A DNA stretch of 64,000 nt from Planotetraspora silvatica (lineage in GTDB: Bacteria > Actinomycetota > Actinomycetes > Streptosporangiales > Streptosporangiaceae), in NCBI RefSeq assembly GCF_016863315.1, contig NZ_BOOQ01000005.1, positions 1 to 64,000 of the forward strand, given 5' to 3'. The stretch's first letter is position 1. Each line of letters opens with the position of its first letter. Below the pieces are notes generated by a model. It saw nothing but the letters and a program-made list of their open reading frames with translations. It searched no databases and was not told the origin of the DNA. Positions 51,236 through 59,768 of this stretch are shown in pieces. The translations under genes and the position numbers were made by a program.

Positions 51236-52434
51236 CCATGCCGGAGACCACCAAGGTCCTCCCGAATCCGCGCGCGGCGGAAGGGCGGCAGCCCGCTTCC
51301 CCGCCCGCCGCGGGTCCGCGTGGGAAGGTGCCGCCTCGGCGGCGGCCGAGGGCCTGGCGGTGGACCGACCTCGCGGAGATCGCCGGTGCGCTGGGAGCCT
51401 CCGCCGCGCTCACCTGGATGATCTTCGGTCGGCTGCTGCCGTTCCGGGTGATGCCCCTCGCGTACGTCGTGCTGGGGTACGTGCTGTTCCTGCCGATCTA
51501 CTGGTTCGTCATCAGGGACGGCCAGGGCGCCACGGCGGCCAAGGACAGGCTGGTCACGATCCTCGTCGCGACGGGCGCGCTGTTCGCGTTCGCGCCGATC
51601 GTGTTCGTGGTCGGCTATGTCGTGAAGCGAGGCGCCGAGGTGCTGCGCCCGAACTTCTTCACCGAGACCATGCAGATCGTCGGTCCGTTGTCGAAGGCGA
51701 CCGAGGGAGGCGCGCTCCACTCGATCATCGGGACTCTGGAACAGCTGGCCCTCGCCACGGCGATCGCGGTGCCGCTCGGCCTGCTGACGGCCGTCTACCT
51801 GAGCGAGATCCAGGGTCCCCTGGCACGTCCCGTCCGGCTCGTCGCCGACGCGATGACCGCGCTGCCCTCGATCGTCGCCGGCCTGTTCATCTTCTCCATC
51901 GTGATCAAGCCGCACATCTGGTTGCAGTCGGGCATCGTGGGCAGCCTCGCGCTGGCCATCCTGATGCTCCCGACGGTCACCATCGCCGCGGAGCAGGTGC
52001 TGCACGTGGTCCCCGGGGGCCTGCGTGAGGCCGCGCTCGCGCTGGGCGCGCCGTACTGGCGAAGCGTGCTGATGGTCGTGCTCCCCACCGCCAGGGCCGG
52101 GCTCTCCACCGCCGTGATCCTCGGCATGGCGCGGGTCGTGGGCGAGACGGCCCCCGTGCTGATGACCACGGGCGGCACCACGGTGATGAACCTCAACCCG
52201 TTCTCCGGCCATCAGGACAACCTGCCGCTGTTCGTCTTCACCCAGATCAGGAGCTCGCAGGAGAACCAGGTCGACAGAGCGTGGGCGGGCGCGCTCGTCC
52301 TGCTGGCCATCGTCCTGCTGCTCTTCGTGCTCGCCCGAATCGTCGGATCGGCGAGCCCGGGGCGGCGCCGAATCCGCGTCCGCCGCCGCCGCGGATCCCG
52401 GACCACATCCGATGCCGGAGGAAACCGTTCATGA
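51232..52434 (+). CDS. pstA: Phosphate-type ABC transporter permease PstA
   Basis: 400 residues, about 100 longer than usual. The extra N-terminal part has a Pro/Arg-rich tail and two additional hydrophobic segments ([20 protein letters not shown]) before the standard six. Permease motifs: [15 protein letters not shown] and [15 protein letters not shown]. The ATG overlaps the pstC stop (ATGA). The Arg-rich C-terminus [13 protein letters not shown] is cytoplasmic. Confidence 0.9.
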   Translation: MTMPETTKVLPNPRAAEGRQPASPPAAGPRGKVPPRRRPRAWRWTDLAEIAGALGASAALTWMIFGRLLPFRVMPLAYVVLGYVLFLPIYWFVIRDGQGATAAKDRLVTILVATGALFAFAPIVFVVGYVVKRGAEVLRPNFFTETMQIVGPLSKATEGGALHSIIGTLEQLALATAIAVPLGLLTAVYLSEIQGPLARPVRLVADAMTALPSIVAGLFIFSIVIKPHIWLQSGIVGSLALAILMLPTVTIAAEQVLHVVPGGLREAALALGAPYWRSVLMVVLPTARAGLSTAVILGMARVVGETAPVLMTTGGTTVMNLNPFSGHQDNLPLFVFTQIRSSQENQVDRAWAGALVLLAIVLLLFVLARIVGSASPGRRRIRVRRRRGSRTTSDAGGNRS

Positions 52435-53255
52435 CCGTGCCAGAGGTCGACCAGTCCGTCGCCGCGGAGGCGGCGCCCGCTCCCGTGGGCGGCGTCCTCG
52501 AAGGCGTCCAGGTGAGCTGCTGGTTCGGCGCTCGCAAGGTGCTCGAGGGGGTGGACATCAAGATGGACGCGGGGGTCGTCACCGCGCTCATCGGGCCCTC
52601 CGGATGCGGCAAGTCGACGTTCCTCCGGACGCTGAACCGGATGCACGAACTCGTGCCCATCGCCACGCTCGCCGGCTCGGTGCTGCTCGACGGACACGAC
52701 ATCTACGGCGCGGGCCTGCGCCTGACCGAGGTGCGCCGCCGTATCGGCATGGTCTTCCAGAAGCCGAACCCGTTCCCCGCGATGACCATCGCGGACAACG
52801 TCGCGGCGGGCCTGCGCCTGACCGGGAGGAAGGTCCGCGACCGCGACGACCTCGTCGAGACGAGCCTGCGCAGGGCCGGCCTCTGGAACGAGGTGCGCAA
52901 CCGGCTCGGCGCCCCGGCGGGCGGCCTCTCCGGCGGCCAGCAGCAGCGCCTGTGCATCGCGCGGTCGCTGGCGGTCAGCCCCGACGTGCTCTTGATGGAC
53001 GAGCCGTGCTCGGCCCTGGACCCCACCTCGACCAGGCGGATCGAGGAGACCATCCTCGAGCTGAAGGACCAGGTGACGATCGTCATCGTCACCCACAACA
53101 TGCAGCAGGCGCAGCGCGTCTCCCAGCACTGCGCCTTCTTCCTCGCGGCCGAGGACGAACCCGGCAGGGTCATCGAGCAGGGCCCCACTGAGCAGATCTT
53201 CTCCGATCCCCACGATCCGAGGACGGCCGACTACGTCAACGGCCGGTTCGGCTGA
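52431..53255 (+). CDS. pstB: Phosphate-type ABC transporter ATPase PstB
   Basis: 274 residues. Walker [11 protein letters not shown]-loop [10 protein letters not shown] (the PstB-specific form), signature [16 protein letters not shown], Walker [14 protein letters not shown], and switch [11 protein letters not shown] overlaps the pstA stop behind GGAGGAAA. Energises the PstC-PstA channel. Confidence 0.94.
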   Translation: MTVPEVDQSVAAEAAPAPVGGVLEGVQVSCWFGARKVLEGVDIKMDAGVVTALIGPSGCGKSTFLRTLNRMHELVPIATLAGSVLLDGHDIYGAGLRLTEVRRRIGMVFQKPNPFPAMTIADNVAAGLRLTGRKVRDRDDLVETSLRRAGLWNEVRNRLGAPAGGLSGGQQQRLCIARSLAVSPDVLLMDEPCSALDPTSTRRIEETILELKDQVTIVIVTHNMQQAQRVSQHCAFFLAAEDEPGRVIEQGPTEQIFSDPHDPRTADYVNGRFG

Positions 53256-53270
53256 GCCAGGAGCACAGGT

Positions 53271-55076
53271 ATGCGTATCGTCCGCCGGACCGGCCGCGTG
53301 ATCATGGCGCTGCTGCTGGTCATGCTCATCCCGCTCTCGGCCTCGCCCGCCTGGGCCGCCACGACCGTGAACGGCTCCGGTTCGACCTTCGCGTACGTCG
53401 CGATCCAGCAGTGGATGTCCGACGTCGCGCGATTGAAGGGGCTGAGCGTCAACTTCGCGCCCAAGGGTTCGACCCAGGGGCGGCAGGAGTTCGCCTCGCG
53501 CCTGGTCGACTTCGCGTCGAGCGACGTCTCCTACAACTTCCCCGGCGGCCTGGGCGTCGAGCAGGATCCGCCGTTCAAGTTCACCTACATGCCACTGGTC
53601 GCCGGTGGGACGTCGATCATGTTCAACGTCAGGGACAACGCGGGCAGGCCCATCAAGGACATCCAGCTCTCGGGCAAGCTCCTCGTGCGGTTGTTCACCC
53701 AGAACATGTTCTCGTGCGCCGACAAGAACGAGCCGGTGATGTACTGGGACGATCCGGCGGTCAAGGCCGAGAATCCCACCCTCTCGAACCGGTTGCCGCA
53801 CGTCCGGGTCCGGCCCGTGGCCCGCACCGGCGGATCGGGCACGACGGCCGTCTTCACGGACTACCTGAACCAGATGGACCCGGGCCGGTGGAAGGCGTAC
53901 ATGGAGGGCGTCGCCGGAAACCCGAACGGATGCTCCACCGAGAAGTCGGTCAAGTGCACCGACCGGGCCTGCGGCCCGACGGATGTGTGGCCGCAGCGGC
54001 CGGACATCGACCTCGTCGACGGCTCCGACCGAGTGGCGATCCAGGTGGCGAACGGCAACGCCAGCTGGGGCTGGATCGGGTACGCGGAGTACGCCTACGC
54101 CCTGCAGATCGACGTGCCCGTGGCGAGGATCAAGAACACCAACGGCAACTACACGTTGCCGACGGCGTGCAACCAGGCCATCGCCCTCACCGCGGCCCAG
54201 CGCAACGCCGACGGGACCTACAAGCTGGACAAGGTCCACACACACCCTGACCCCAACGCCTACCCGATCTCCAGCTACAACTACGTCATCGTGCCCACCG
54301 ACGGGTTCGACCGGGGCAAGGGGGAGACCCTTTCCGAGTTCGTGCTCTATTCCATCACCGAGGGCCAGAAGAGCGTCGACGAGATCGGCTACTCCCCGTT
54401 GCCGGGAAACCTCATCAAGCAGGGTTTCGACGTGCTCGACCAGGTGCCGGGCCATCCCACGATCCCCAGCAGCCCGGACAGATGGGGGCAGTACTACAAG
54501 GACCTGACGCTTCCCAACGGGAAGAAATGCGCCGACTCCGGCCAGTCGTCCATCAAGGACCCCCCGCCCGCGAACGGTGGCGGCGGTAACGGCGGCGGTG
54601 GCGGCAACGGCGGCGGTGGCAACGGTGGCGGCGGCAACGGCGGCGGAGGCGGCGGCAACGGCGGCGGAGGCGGTAACGGTGGCGGGGGCGGTGGCGGCAA
54701 CGGTGGCGGGGGCGGTGGCGGCAACGGCGACGGCGGAAACACGCCGAACCACCCGGGTTCCAACGGAGGAAACGACCCGAGCAACGGCCCGACCACACCG
54801 GGATCGGCCACTCCGGGGACCACGATCGGGCCCGACGGCGTCCCGGTGACGGTGGACGAGAACGGCCAGCCCGTGCTCGCCGCGGGGGGCAACGGTCAGA
54901 TCGACCCGAACCTCGCGGCCGGAGCCGCCAAGGAACTCGACGCGGTGGCCTCATCGGCCGGCCCACCTTGGGGCCTGTTCGGGCTGGCGCTGGCCGTGCT
55001 GGCGATCGTCTTCGCCCCCCTGATCCTCGGCGGTCTGCGCCGGCTCATCCGGTTGGGCGGCCGGCCCGCCGAGTGA
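53271..55076 (+). CDS. PstS-like binding protein tethered by a Gly/Asn-rich linker and C-terminal membrane helix
   Basis: 601 residues; AGGAG precedes the ATG. The signal peptide (SASPAWA) is the type I class, not a lipobox. The binding domain has VNGSGSTFAYVAIQQW, DFASSDVSY and RTGGSGTTAVFTDYL, the serine/threonine loops that hold phosphate in PstS. About 55 residues of GGGN-type repeats, then a Pro/Thr/Gly stretch, lead to the helix LFGLALAVLAIVFAPLIL and tail RRLIRLGG. Typical Gram-positive PstS proteins are lipoproteins, so the C-terminal anchor is unusual. Fourth gene of the pst operon. Confidence 0.85.
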   Translation: MRIVRRTGRVIMALLLVMLIPLSASPAWAATTVNGSGSTFAYVAIQQWMSDVARLKGLSVNFAPKGSTQGRQEFASRLVDFASSDVSYNFPGGLGVEQDPPFKFTYMPLVAGGTSIMFNVRDNAGRPIKDIQLSGKLLVRLFTQNMFSCADKNEPVMYWDDPAVKAENPTLSNRLPHVRVRPVARTGGSGTTAVFTDYLNQMDPGRWKAYMEGVAGNPNGCSTEKSVKCTDRACGPTDVWPQRPDIDLVDGSDRVAIQVANGNASWGWIGYAEYAYALQIDVPVARIKNTNGNYTLPTACNQAIALTAAQRNADGTYKLDKVHTHPDPNAYPISSYNYVIVPTDGFDRGKGETLSEFVLYSITEGQKSVDEIGYSPLPGNLIKQGFDVLDQVPGHPTIPSSPDRWGQYYKDLTLPNGKKCADSGQSSIKDPPPANGGGGNGGGGGNGGGGNGGGGNGGGGGGNGGGGGNGGGGGGGNGGGGGGGNGDGGNTPNHPGSNGGNDPSNGPTTPGSATPGTTIGPDGVPVTVDENGQPVLAAGGNGQIDPNLAAGAAKELDAVASSAGPPWGLFGLALAVLAIVFAPLILGGLRRLIRLGGRPAE

Positions 55077-55140
55077 GCAGCAGTCCCTGCCAGGGCGCGT
55101 GACGGCACGTCCCTCCGGCGAGAACCACGGAAAGAGCACG

Positions 55141-57516
55141 ATGAGACTTCGGAGACTTCTCGCCCGCGTGGTCGCGTTCGCCATGCTGACCGGCGGCCTG
55201 GTCGTAGTCGCCGCGGCCCCCGCGGCCGCGGCTCCGGCGGGTGTGATCGCGGAGCCGTCCTCGGACGGCGCCCTCTACACCAGGGCGCCGATCACGTTCG
55301 GCGGCACGATGAGCGGGGCGACCCGGATGGTGGTGGCCGTCTCCGACCGGGTCGGCAAGCTGTGGTGGCATTCCGACGGCACCTGGGGCGACTACGAGGG
55401 CCAGGACGCCCGGCTCGACGGTTCGGGCTCGTGGAGTTTCACCTGGCCGAACCCCGAGCCCGGCGACTATCTCGTCCAGGCCAAGGCGACGGCGGCCGAC
55501 GGCTCCATCGACACCGCGCTGCCGTACAGGCGGTTCACCGTCGTCGACCTGCCGGCGACCTTGGGCACCCCGGCCGGCGCGGTCGCCGAACCGACGGCCG
55601 GCACGGTGACCAGGGCCGGAGCCACGATGACCATGCGCGGCGTGGGGCAGGCGTCCAGCGGAGTGACCTGGGCCGCCCTGACCATCTTCGAGCGGGACAC
55701 GGGCGACTTCTGGCACGCGGACGGGACCTGGGGGGCGTTCGAGATGTTGCCGGTGACGATCGACTCGCCCGGGGCCACCAGGGTCACGTGGAGATACGAC
55801 TGGACGCCCCCGCGTGAGGGGGACTACTGGGTGGCGATCCGGACGCGGGACGCCCAGGGGGTCACCGCCGTCTCGGCGTCGGTGCCGCTGTTCACCGACG
55901 CGACACCGCCGGTGGTGACGGTCGCCGCGGGGCAGGCCGCCTATCCGGCCCTGCACCCGATCACCTGGACGGGCGCCGTCACCGACAATCGCGGAGCCGC
56001 GTCCGTACGGGTCGCGATCATGGACCGGGTCAGCAAGCTCTGGTGGCGCAACGACGGCACCTGGGGCGACTACCAGGACCGCCCTGCCACGCTGACCGGA
56101 CCCGCGACCGGTAAGTCCTGGACGGTGTCGGCGACGGGGCAGATGTCGTTCACCGGGGCCGGGTGGTCCTTCAGTTGGGTGCCGCCCGCTCCCGGGAGCT
56201 ACGGCCTGGCGGTGCTTTCCAACGACGCCTCCGGTCGCCCTGACGCCGCGCATCCCTGGGTCCCCTTCACCGTCTCGCCGCCCGCGCCCGACGCGAGCCC
56301 TCCCACGGGAGCGATCACCGACCCGGCGGGGGGCCAGGGCTTCGCCTCGCCGGACATCCGCATGCGCGGCACGGCCACGGACGACGTGGCCGTCGCGAAC
56401 GTCTTCGCCGGCGTTCAGGACAGGGACACCGGCAAGTGGTGGCAGGCGAACGGGACCTGGGGCGGCGTCAAGTGGTTCCCCGCCACGGTGACGGGTGAGA
56501 CGTGGTCGTACGACTGGCACGCCCCGGCCGCCGGCCACTACGTCCTGGCCGCGAGGATCGTGGACACGGCGGGCAAGGAGGTCACGCGCTGGCAGTCCTT
56601 CGACCACGACCCCGGGACGAACGGCCGGTACGTCACGCTGCTCATGTCCCGCTCCCAGTGGGCCGCCACGGACGGGCTCTGCCGTCCCCTGCGGGGAGCG
56701 GTGCCGCTGGACGAGGCGGCCCGCCAGTTCAAGGCCAGGGGGTTCGCCGCCACCGGCACGGTCGTGGTCGACCGGACCCTCGACCAGGGCCGGCAGTGCC
56801 TGTCCGAGCTCGTCGACTACGCGAACTGGGCAGATCTCGCCGGCCTCCGCGACACGTACGGCTGGACCTTCGTGAGTCACAGCATGTCGTACCGCGACAT
56901 GACCCTGCTGACCCCCGCCGACCAGCGCGCGGAGTCGTGCGGCTCGCTCACCCCGCTCGCGGCCCACGGCCACACGCGGGCGTGGGGGTTGTTCATCTAC
57001 CCCAACGACAAGCAGACCGCGCAGATCCAGCAGGACGTCGTGTCCACCTGCTTCGCCTTCGGCCGGAAGTACGGAACGGGCCTCAACACCCCTCCCGGCA
57101 CCCCCGGCGGCCTGGCCGCGCCGTACTTCCAGAGCACGTGGAGCATCCCGGGCGGCAAGTGCGCCGACCAGACCCTGCCCTGCAGCCGCTGGGTGCCCAG
57201 CCCCAACGGGGTGAACGACTACGCCTACGCCTCGCCCGACCGGCTGGCCGACTTCCTCAAGGGATACCCGGGCAGCTGGCGGTCGCTGCAGGCGTACAGG
57301 TTCGTGCGGGGAACGCACATCGTGAACCCGGGCCAGGGAGAGTCGTGGGACTGCAACGGGTCCGACTGGCGCACCCATTGGACGGGAAGCGCCGAAGCCT
57401 ACTGCCTGACCGACTTCCTCACCGCCCTCAGCGCGGCCCGCGGCCAGGCCACGGTCGCCGATCCCGCGACCGTCGCCGAGTCGTGGGGCCGGGGCGCCCT
57501 CGCCTCCGTTCTGTGA
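55141..57516 (+). CDS. Secreted protein: four Ig-like repeats plus degenerate polysaccharide-deacetylase-like domain
   Basis: 791 residues; start MRLRRLLAR behind GGAAAGAG. After the signal peptide, four modules of about 100 residues each carry a variation of KLWWHSDGTWGDYEGQ (at roughly residues 75, 195, 310 and 445). The last 280 residues resemble a NodB-type deacetylase: GWTFVSHSMSYRDMTLLTPAD corresponds to the metal-binding SHxxxH region, but the second His is Tyr and no TFDDG-like motif is present. IYPNDKQT follows as in deacetylases. Catalysis is doubtful; a polysaccharide-binding role is possible. It closes the pst operon. Confidence 0.7.
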   Translation: MRLRRLLARVVAFAMLTGGLVVVAAAPAAAAPAGVIAEPSSDGALYTRAPITFGGTMSGATRMVVAVSDRVGKLWWHSDGTWGDYEGQDARLDGSGSWSFTWPNPEPGDYLVQAKATAADGSIDTALPYRRFTVVDLPATLGTPAGAVAEPTAGTVTRAGATMTMRGVGQASSGVTWAALTIFERDTGDFWHADGTWGAFEMLPVTIDSPGATRVTWRYDWTPPREGDYWVAIRTRDAQGVTAVSASVPLFTDATPPVVTVAAGQAAYPALHPITWTGAVTDNRGAASVRVAIMDRVSKLWWRNDGTWGDYQDRPATLTGPATGKSWTVSATGQMSFTGAGWSFSWVPPAPGSYGLAVLSNDASGRPDAAHPWVPFTVSPPAPDASPPTGAITDPAGGQGFASPDIRMRGTATDDVAVANVFAGVQDRDTGKWWQANGTWGGVKWFPATVTGETWSYDWHAPAAGHYVLAARIVDTAGKEVTRWQSFDHDPGTNGRYVTLLMSRSQWAATDGLCRPLRGAVPLDEAARQFKARGFAATGTVVVDRTLDQGRQCLSELVDYANWADLAGLRDTYGWTFVSHSMSYRDMTLLTPADQRAESCGSLTPLAAHGHTRAWGLFIYPNDKQTAQIQQDVVSTCFAFGRKYGTGLNTPPGTPGGLAAPYFQSTWSIPGGKCADQTLPCSRWVPSPNGVNDYAYASPDRLADFLKGYPGSWRSLQAYRFVRGTHIVNPGQGESWDCNGSDWRTHWTGSAEAYCLTDFLTALSAARGQATVADPATVAESWGRGALASVL

Positions 57517-57538
57517 TCCACGACACCTCAGGAATCCG

Positions 57539-58420
57539 ATGACGACTTCAGACGCAGACGCTCCCGGCAGCGCGGCGGGTCCCGGCCCGGTCACCTACGA
57601 GGCCGCGGGCAGGTCCCCGTTGCTCTGGTGGGCGGCCGGGCTCGGGATGGGCCTGGCCAACGCGGCGAGACATCGGATACGCGGGTACCGGACGCCGCGG
57701 CCGTTCTCCGCCGACGAGGTGGAACGCAGCGTCGATTACGTGATCGGCGTGGCCGACCGGTGGGCCGAGGACTCCGAGCTCGATTTCGCCGGCCGCCGGA
57801 TCCTGGAACTCGGTCCCGGCCCCGACCTGGGGACGGGCGCGGTGCTCCTCGCGCGCGGGGCGAAGTCCTACGACGCCGCGGATCTCTTCTCCCTGGCGTC
57901 CGGCACGAACCCGGCGTTCTACGAGGCGCTCGGTGGCCGCCTCGGCACTCACGTGGAGCTGGATCAGATCGGCTACCACATCACCACATATCCAGAAATG
58001 TCGGAGGTGAACGGTCCGTTCGACCTGGTGGTCAGCAACGCGGCCCTCGAGCACTTCGACGACGTCCGCGCGACCTTCGCCCGCCTGGCGGAGCTCGTCG
58101 CTCCCGGGGGCACGATGTGCCACCACATCGACGGCATGATCCACATGCGCGGCATCCGGCAGCGTGACCCGCTCAACATGTTGCGCTACCGGAGGTGGGT
58201 GTACCGGGCCATGAGCTTCCCCGGCATCCCGAACCGGCTCAGGGCCGCCGACTTCCTCACCGCGGCGACCGCCACGGGATGGACGGCACGAATCGTGCCC
58301 CACCTGGTGGCGCCGGACGACTATGTCGATTGGGCGCGCCGCGGCCTCGCCTCCCCCTACGCGAGCATGGACGCCGAGGACCTGGCGCTGCTGACCTTCA
58401 CGCTCGTGGCGGTCCGCTGA
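57539..58420 (+). CDS. SAM-dependent methyltransferase
   Basis: 293 residues. Motif I ILELGPGPDLGTGAVLLARG, then YDAADLFSL, FDLVVSNAALEHFDD and LVAPGGTMCHHIDG, a class I fold close to those of glycan-modification clusters. It starts 22 bases after the deacetylase-like gene and its end overlaps the convergent acyltransferase by 23 bases. Acceptor unknown. Confidence 0.82.
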   Translation: MTTSDADAPGSAAGPGPVTYEAAGRSPLLWWAAGLGMGLANAARHRIRGYRTPRPFSADEVERSVDYVIGVADRWAEDSELDFAGRRILELGPGPDLGTGAVLLARGAKSYDAADLFSLASGTNPAFYEALGGRLGTHVELDQIGYHITTYPEMSEVNGPFDLVVSNAALEHFDDVRATFARLAELVAPGGTMCHHIDGMIHMRGIRQRDPLNMLRYRRWVYRAMSFPGIPNRLRAADFLTAATATGWTARIVPHLVAPDDYVDWARRGLASPYASMDAEDLALLTFTLVAVR

Positions 58421-59606
58421 TCGCGGAGGCGGTCCTCGCCCGCCCGCCCAGCCGTCGTTCCAGGGGCCGCTCGACCAGGCGGTGGAGCAGCCAGGCCAGG
58501 ATGAGCGACACCCCGAGCATGGCGAACGCCGCCGCGATCAACATGGGGAGCGGGGAGTGCTCGCCGACGAGCAGGTGGGCCCCGAACCTGATCACCGGCT
58601 GGTGGACCAGGTAGAAGGCGAACGACACCTCGCCCAGCCATATCAGGGCCGGCGCCTTGAGCCACGATCGCCGCCCCACGGCGTCGGCGGAGGCGACGGC
58701 GGCGATCAGCAGCACCAGTGGCCCCGTCATCCATGCGACCCGCTGCCACTGGTCCCAGACGAACGGCTGCGTCAGATACGCCGCCAGCAGCAGGGCCGAG
58801 GACGCCGGCACGCCCGGCCCGCGCCATCGGCCCTCCCGGATCATCAGGGCGAGCGTCATCCCCAGTGCGAATTCGAGGACCTGCGTGCCGGGGAAGACCC
58901 AGATGAACCACAGGCCCACCGTGCCGGGCATGGGCAGGGAGATCAGCGGGACGAGCCAGGTTCCCGCCACCAGGGCCGCCGCGAGCACCCACAGCCGATT
59001 GCCGGGGATCCTGCGAAGAAGCGGCAGCAGGAGGGGGAAGGCGGCGTAGAAGGCCAGTTCGCACGAGAGTGACCAGGCCGGGGCGTTCCCGCCGAAGTGG
59101 TAGGCCTCGATCGGGATCCACGCCTGTGTCAGGAAGAGCCCGCTCAGCGCGGGGCCCGGTGCGGAGGCGCGTCCGGCCGCGGCCAGCACGACGAGCACCG
59201 CGATCCAGGTCGCGACGTGGCTGGGCACGATCCGGGCGGCCCTGCGCCGCCAGAAGGCGACAGGCCTGTCCCCGGCGCGGGCCGACCAGGTGAGGACCAG
59301 CCCGGAGAGGATGAAGAAGAAGGGCACGCCGACCGACCCCGGTGCGAACAGGATCCGCAGGCCGGTCTCGAAGGCCGTGTCGGTGGTCCTGACCGGTGAA
59401 TGGTAGAGATGAAATCCGAAGACGGCGAATGCCGCGAACCACCTTAATCCGGTTAAAGAGGGGAGGCGTTTCTCGAGTGGCCCGTTCGGGCTCTCCCTGG
59501 CGGCCGGCTCGCGCGTTCCTGTGGCCCGGTCCACACCGCACCGCCTGTTCCGTCGGTCGTCGATCTTCGATGGGGGAACGTGAGCGTATCGGCGTCGGGT
59601 GAGCAT
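58398..59606 (-). CDS. OafA/YrhL-type membrane acyltransferase
   Basis: 402 residues, about ten membrane segments. Family motifs: LPSLTGLRWFAAFAVFGFHL with the catalytic His, RRAARIVPSHV and SFAFYLVHQPVIRF. It O-acylates sugars at the membrane; acetylation of the surface polysaccharide is likely (inference). The true start is uncertain; the first 45 residues are Arg-rich and may not be translated. Confidence 0.85.
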   Translation of the reverse strand: MLTRRRYAHVPPSKIDDRRNRRCGVDRATGTREPAARESPNGPLEKRLPSLTGLRWFAAFAVFGFHLYHSPVRTTDTAFETGLRILFAPGSVGVPFFFILSGLVLTWSARAGDRPVAFWRRRAARIVPSHVATWIAVLVVLAAAGRASAPGPALSGLFLTQAWIPIEAYHFGGNAPAWSLSCELAFYAAFPLLLPLLRRIPGNRLWVLAAALVAGTWLVPLISLPMPGTVGLWFIWVFPGTQVLEFALGMTLALMIREGRWRGPGVPASSALLLAAYLTQPFVWDQWQRVAWMTGPLVLLIAAVASADAVGRRSWLKAPALIWLGEVSFAFYLVHQPVIRFGAHLLVGEHSPLPMLIAAAFAMLGVSLILAWLLHRLVERPLERRLGGRARTASAISGPPRA

Positions 59607-59768
59607 TCAACGAGCGCTCACGGAACGTTTGTCGAACTCCGTGATGCGGGCGGTAGCACGCACCTGTGGCGAATTCCGCCGCGTCCGCGTGATCTGACGC
59701 TCCCAAACTTCAGCGATCGTTTACCGGAACAAGCCGGAAAAGACTGATTGGATCTTCAGTCTGAGCCG

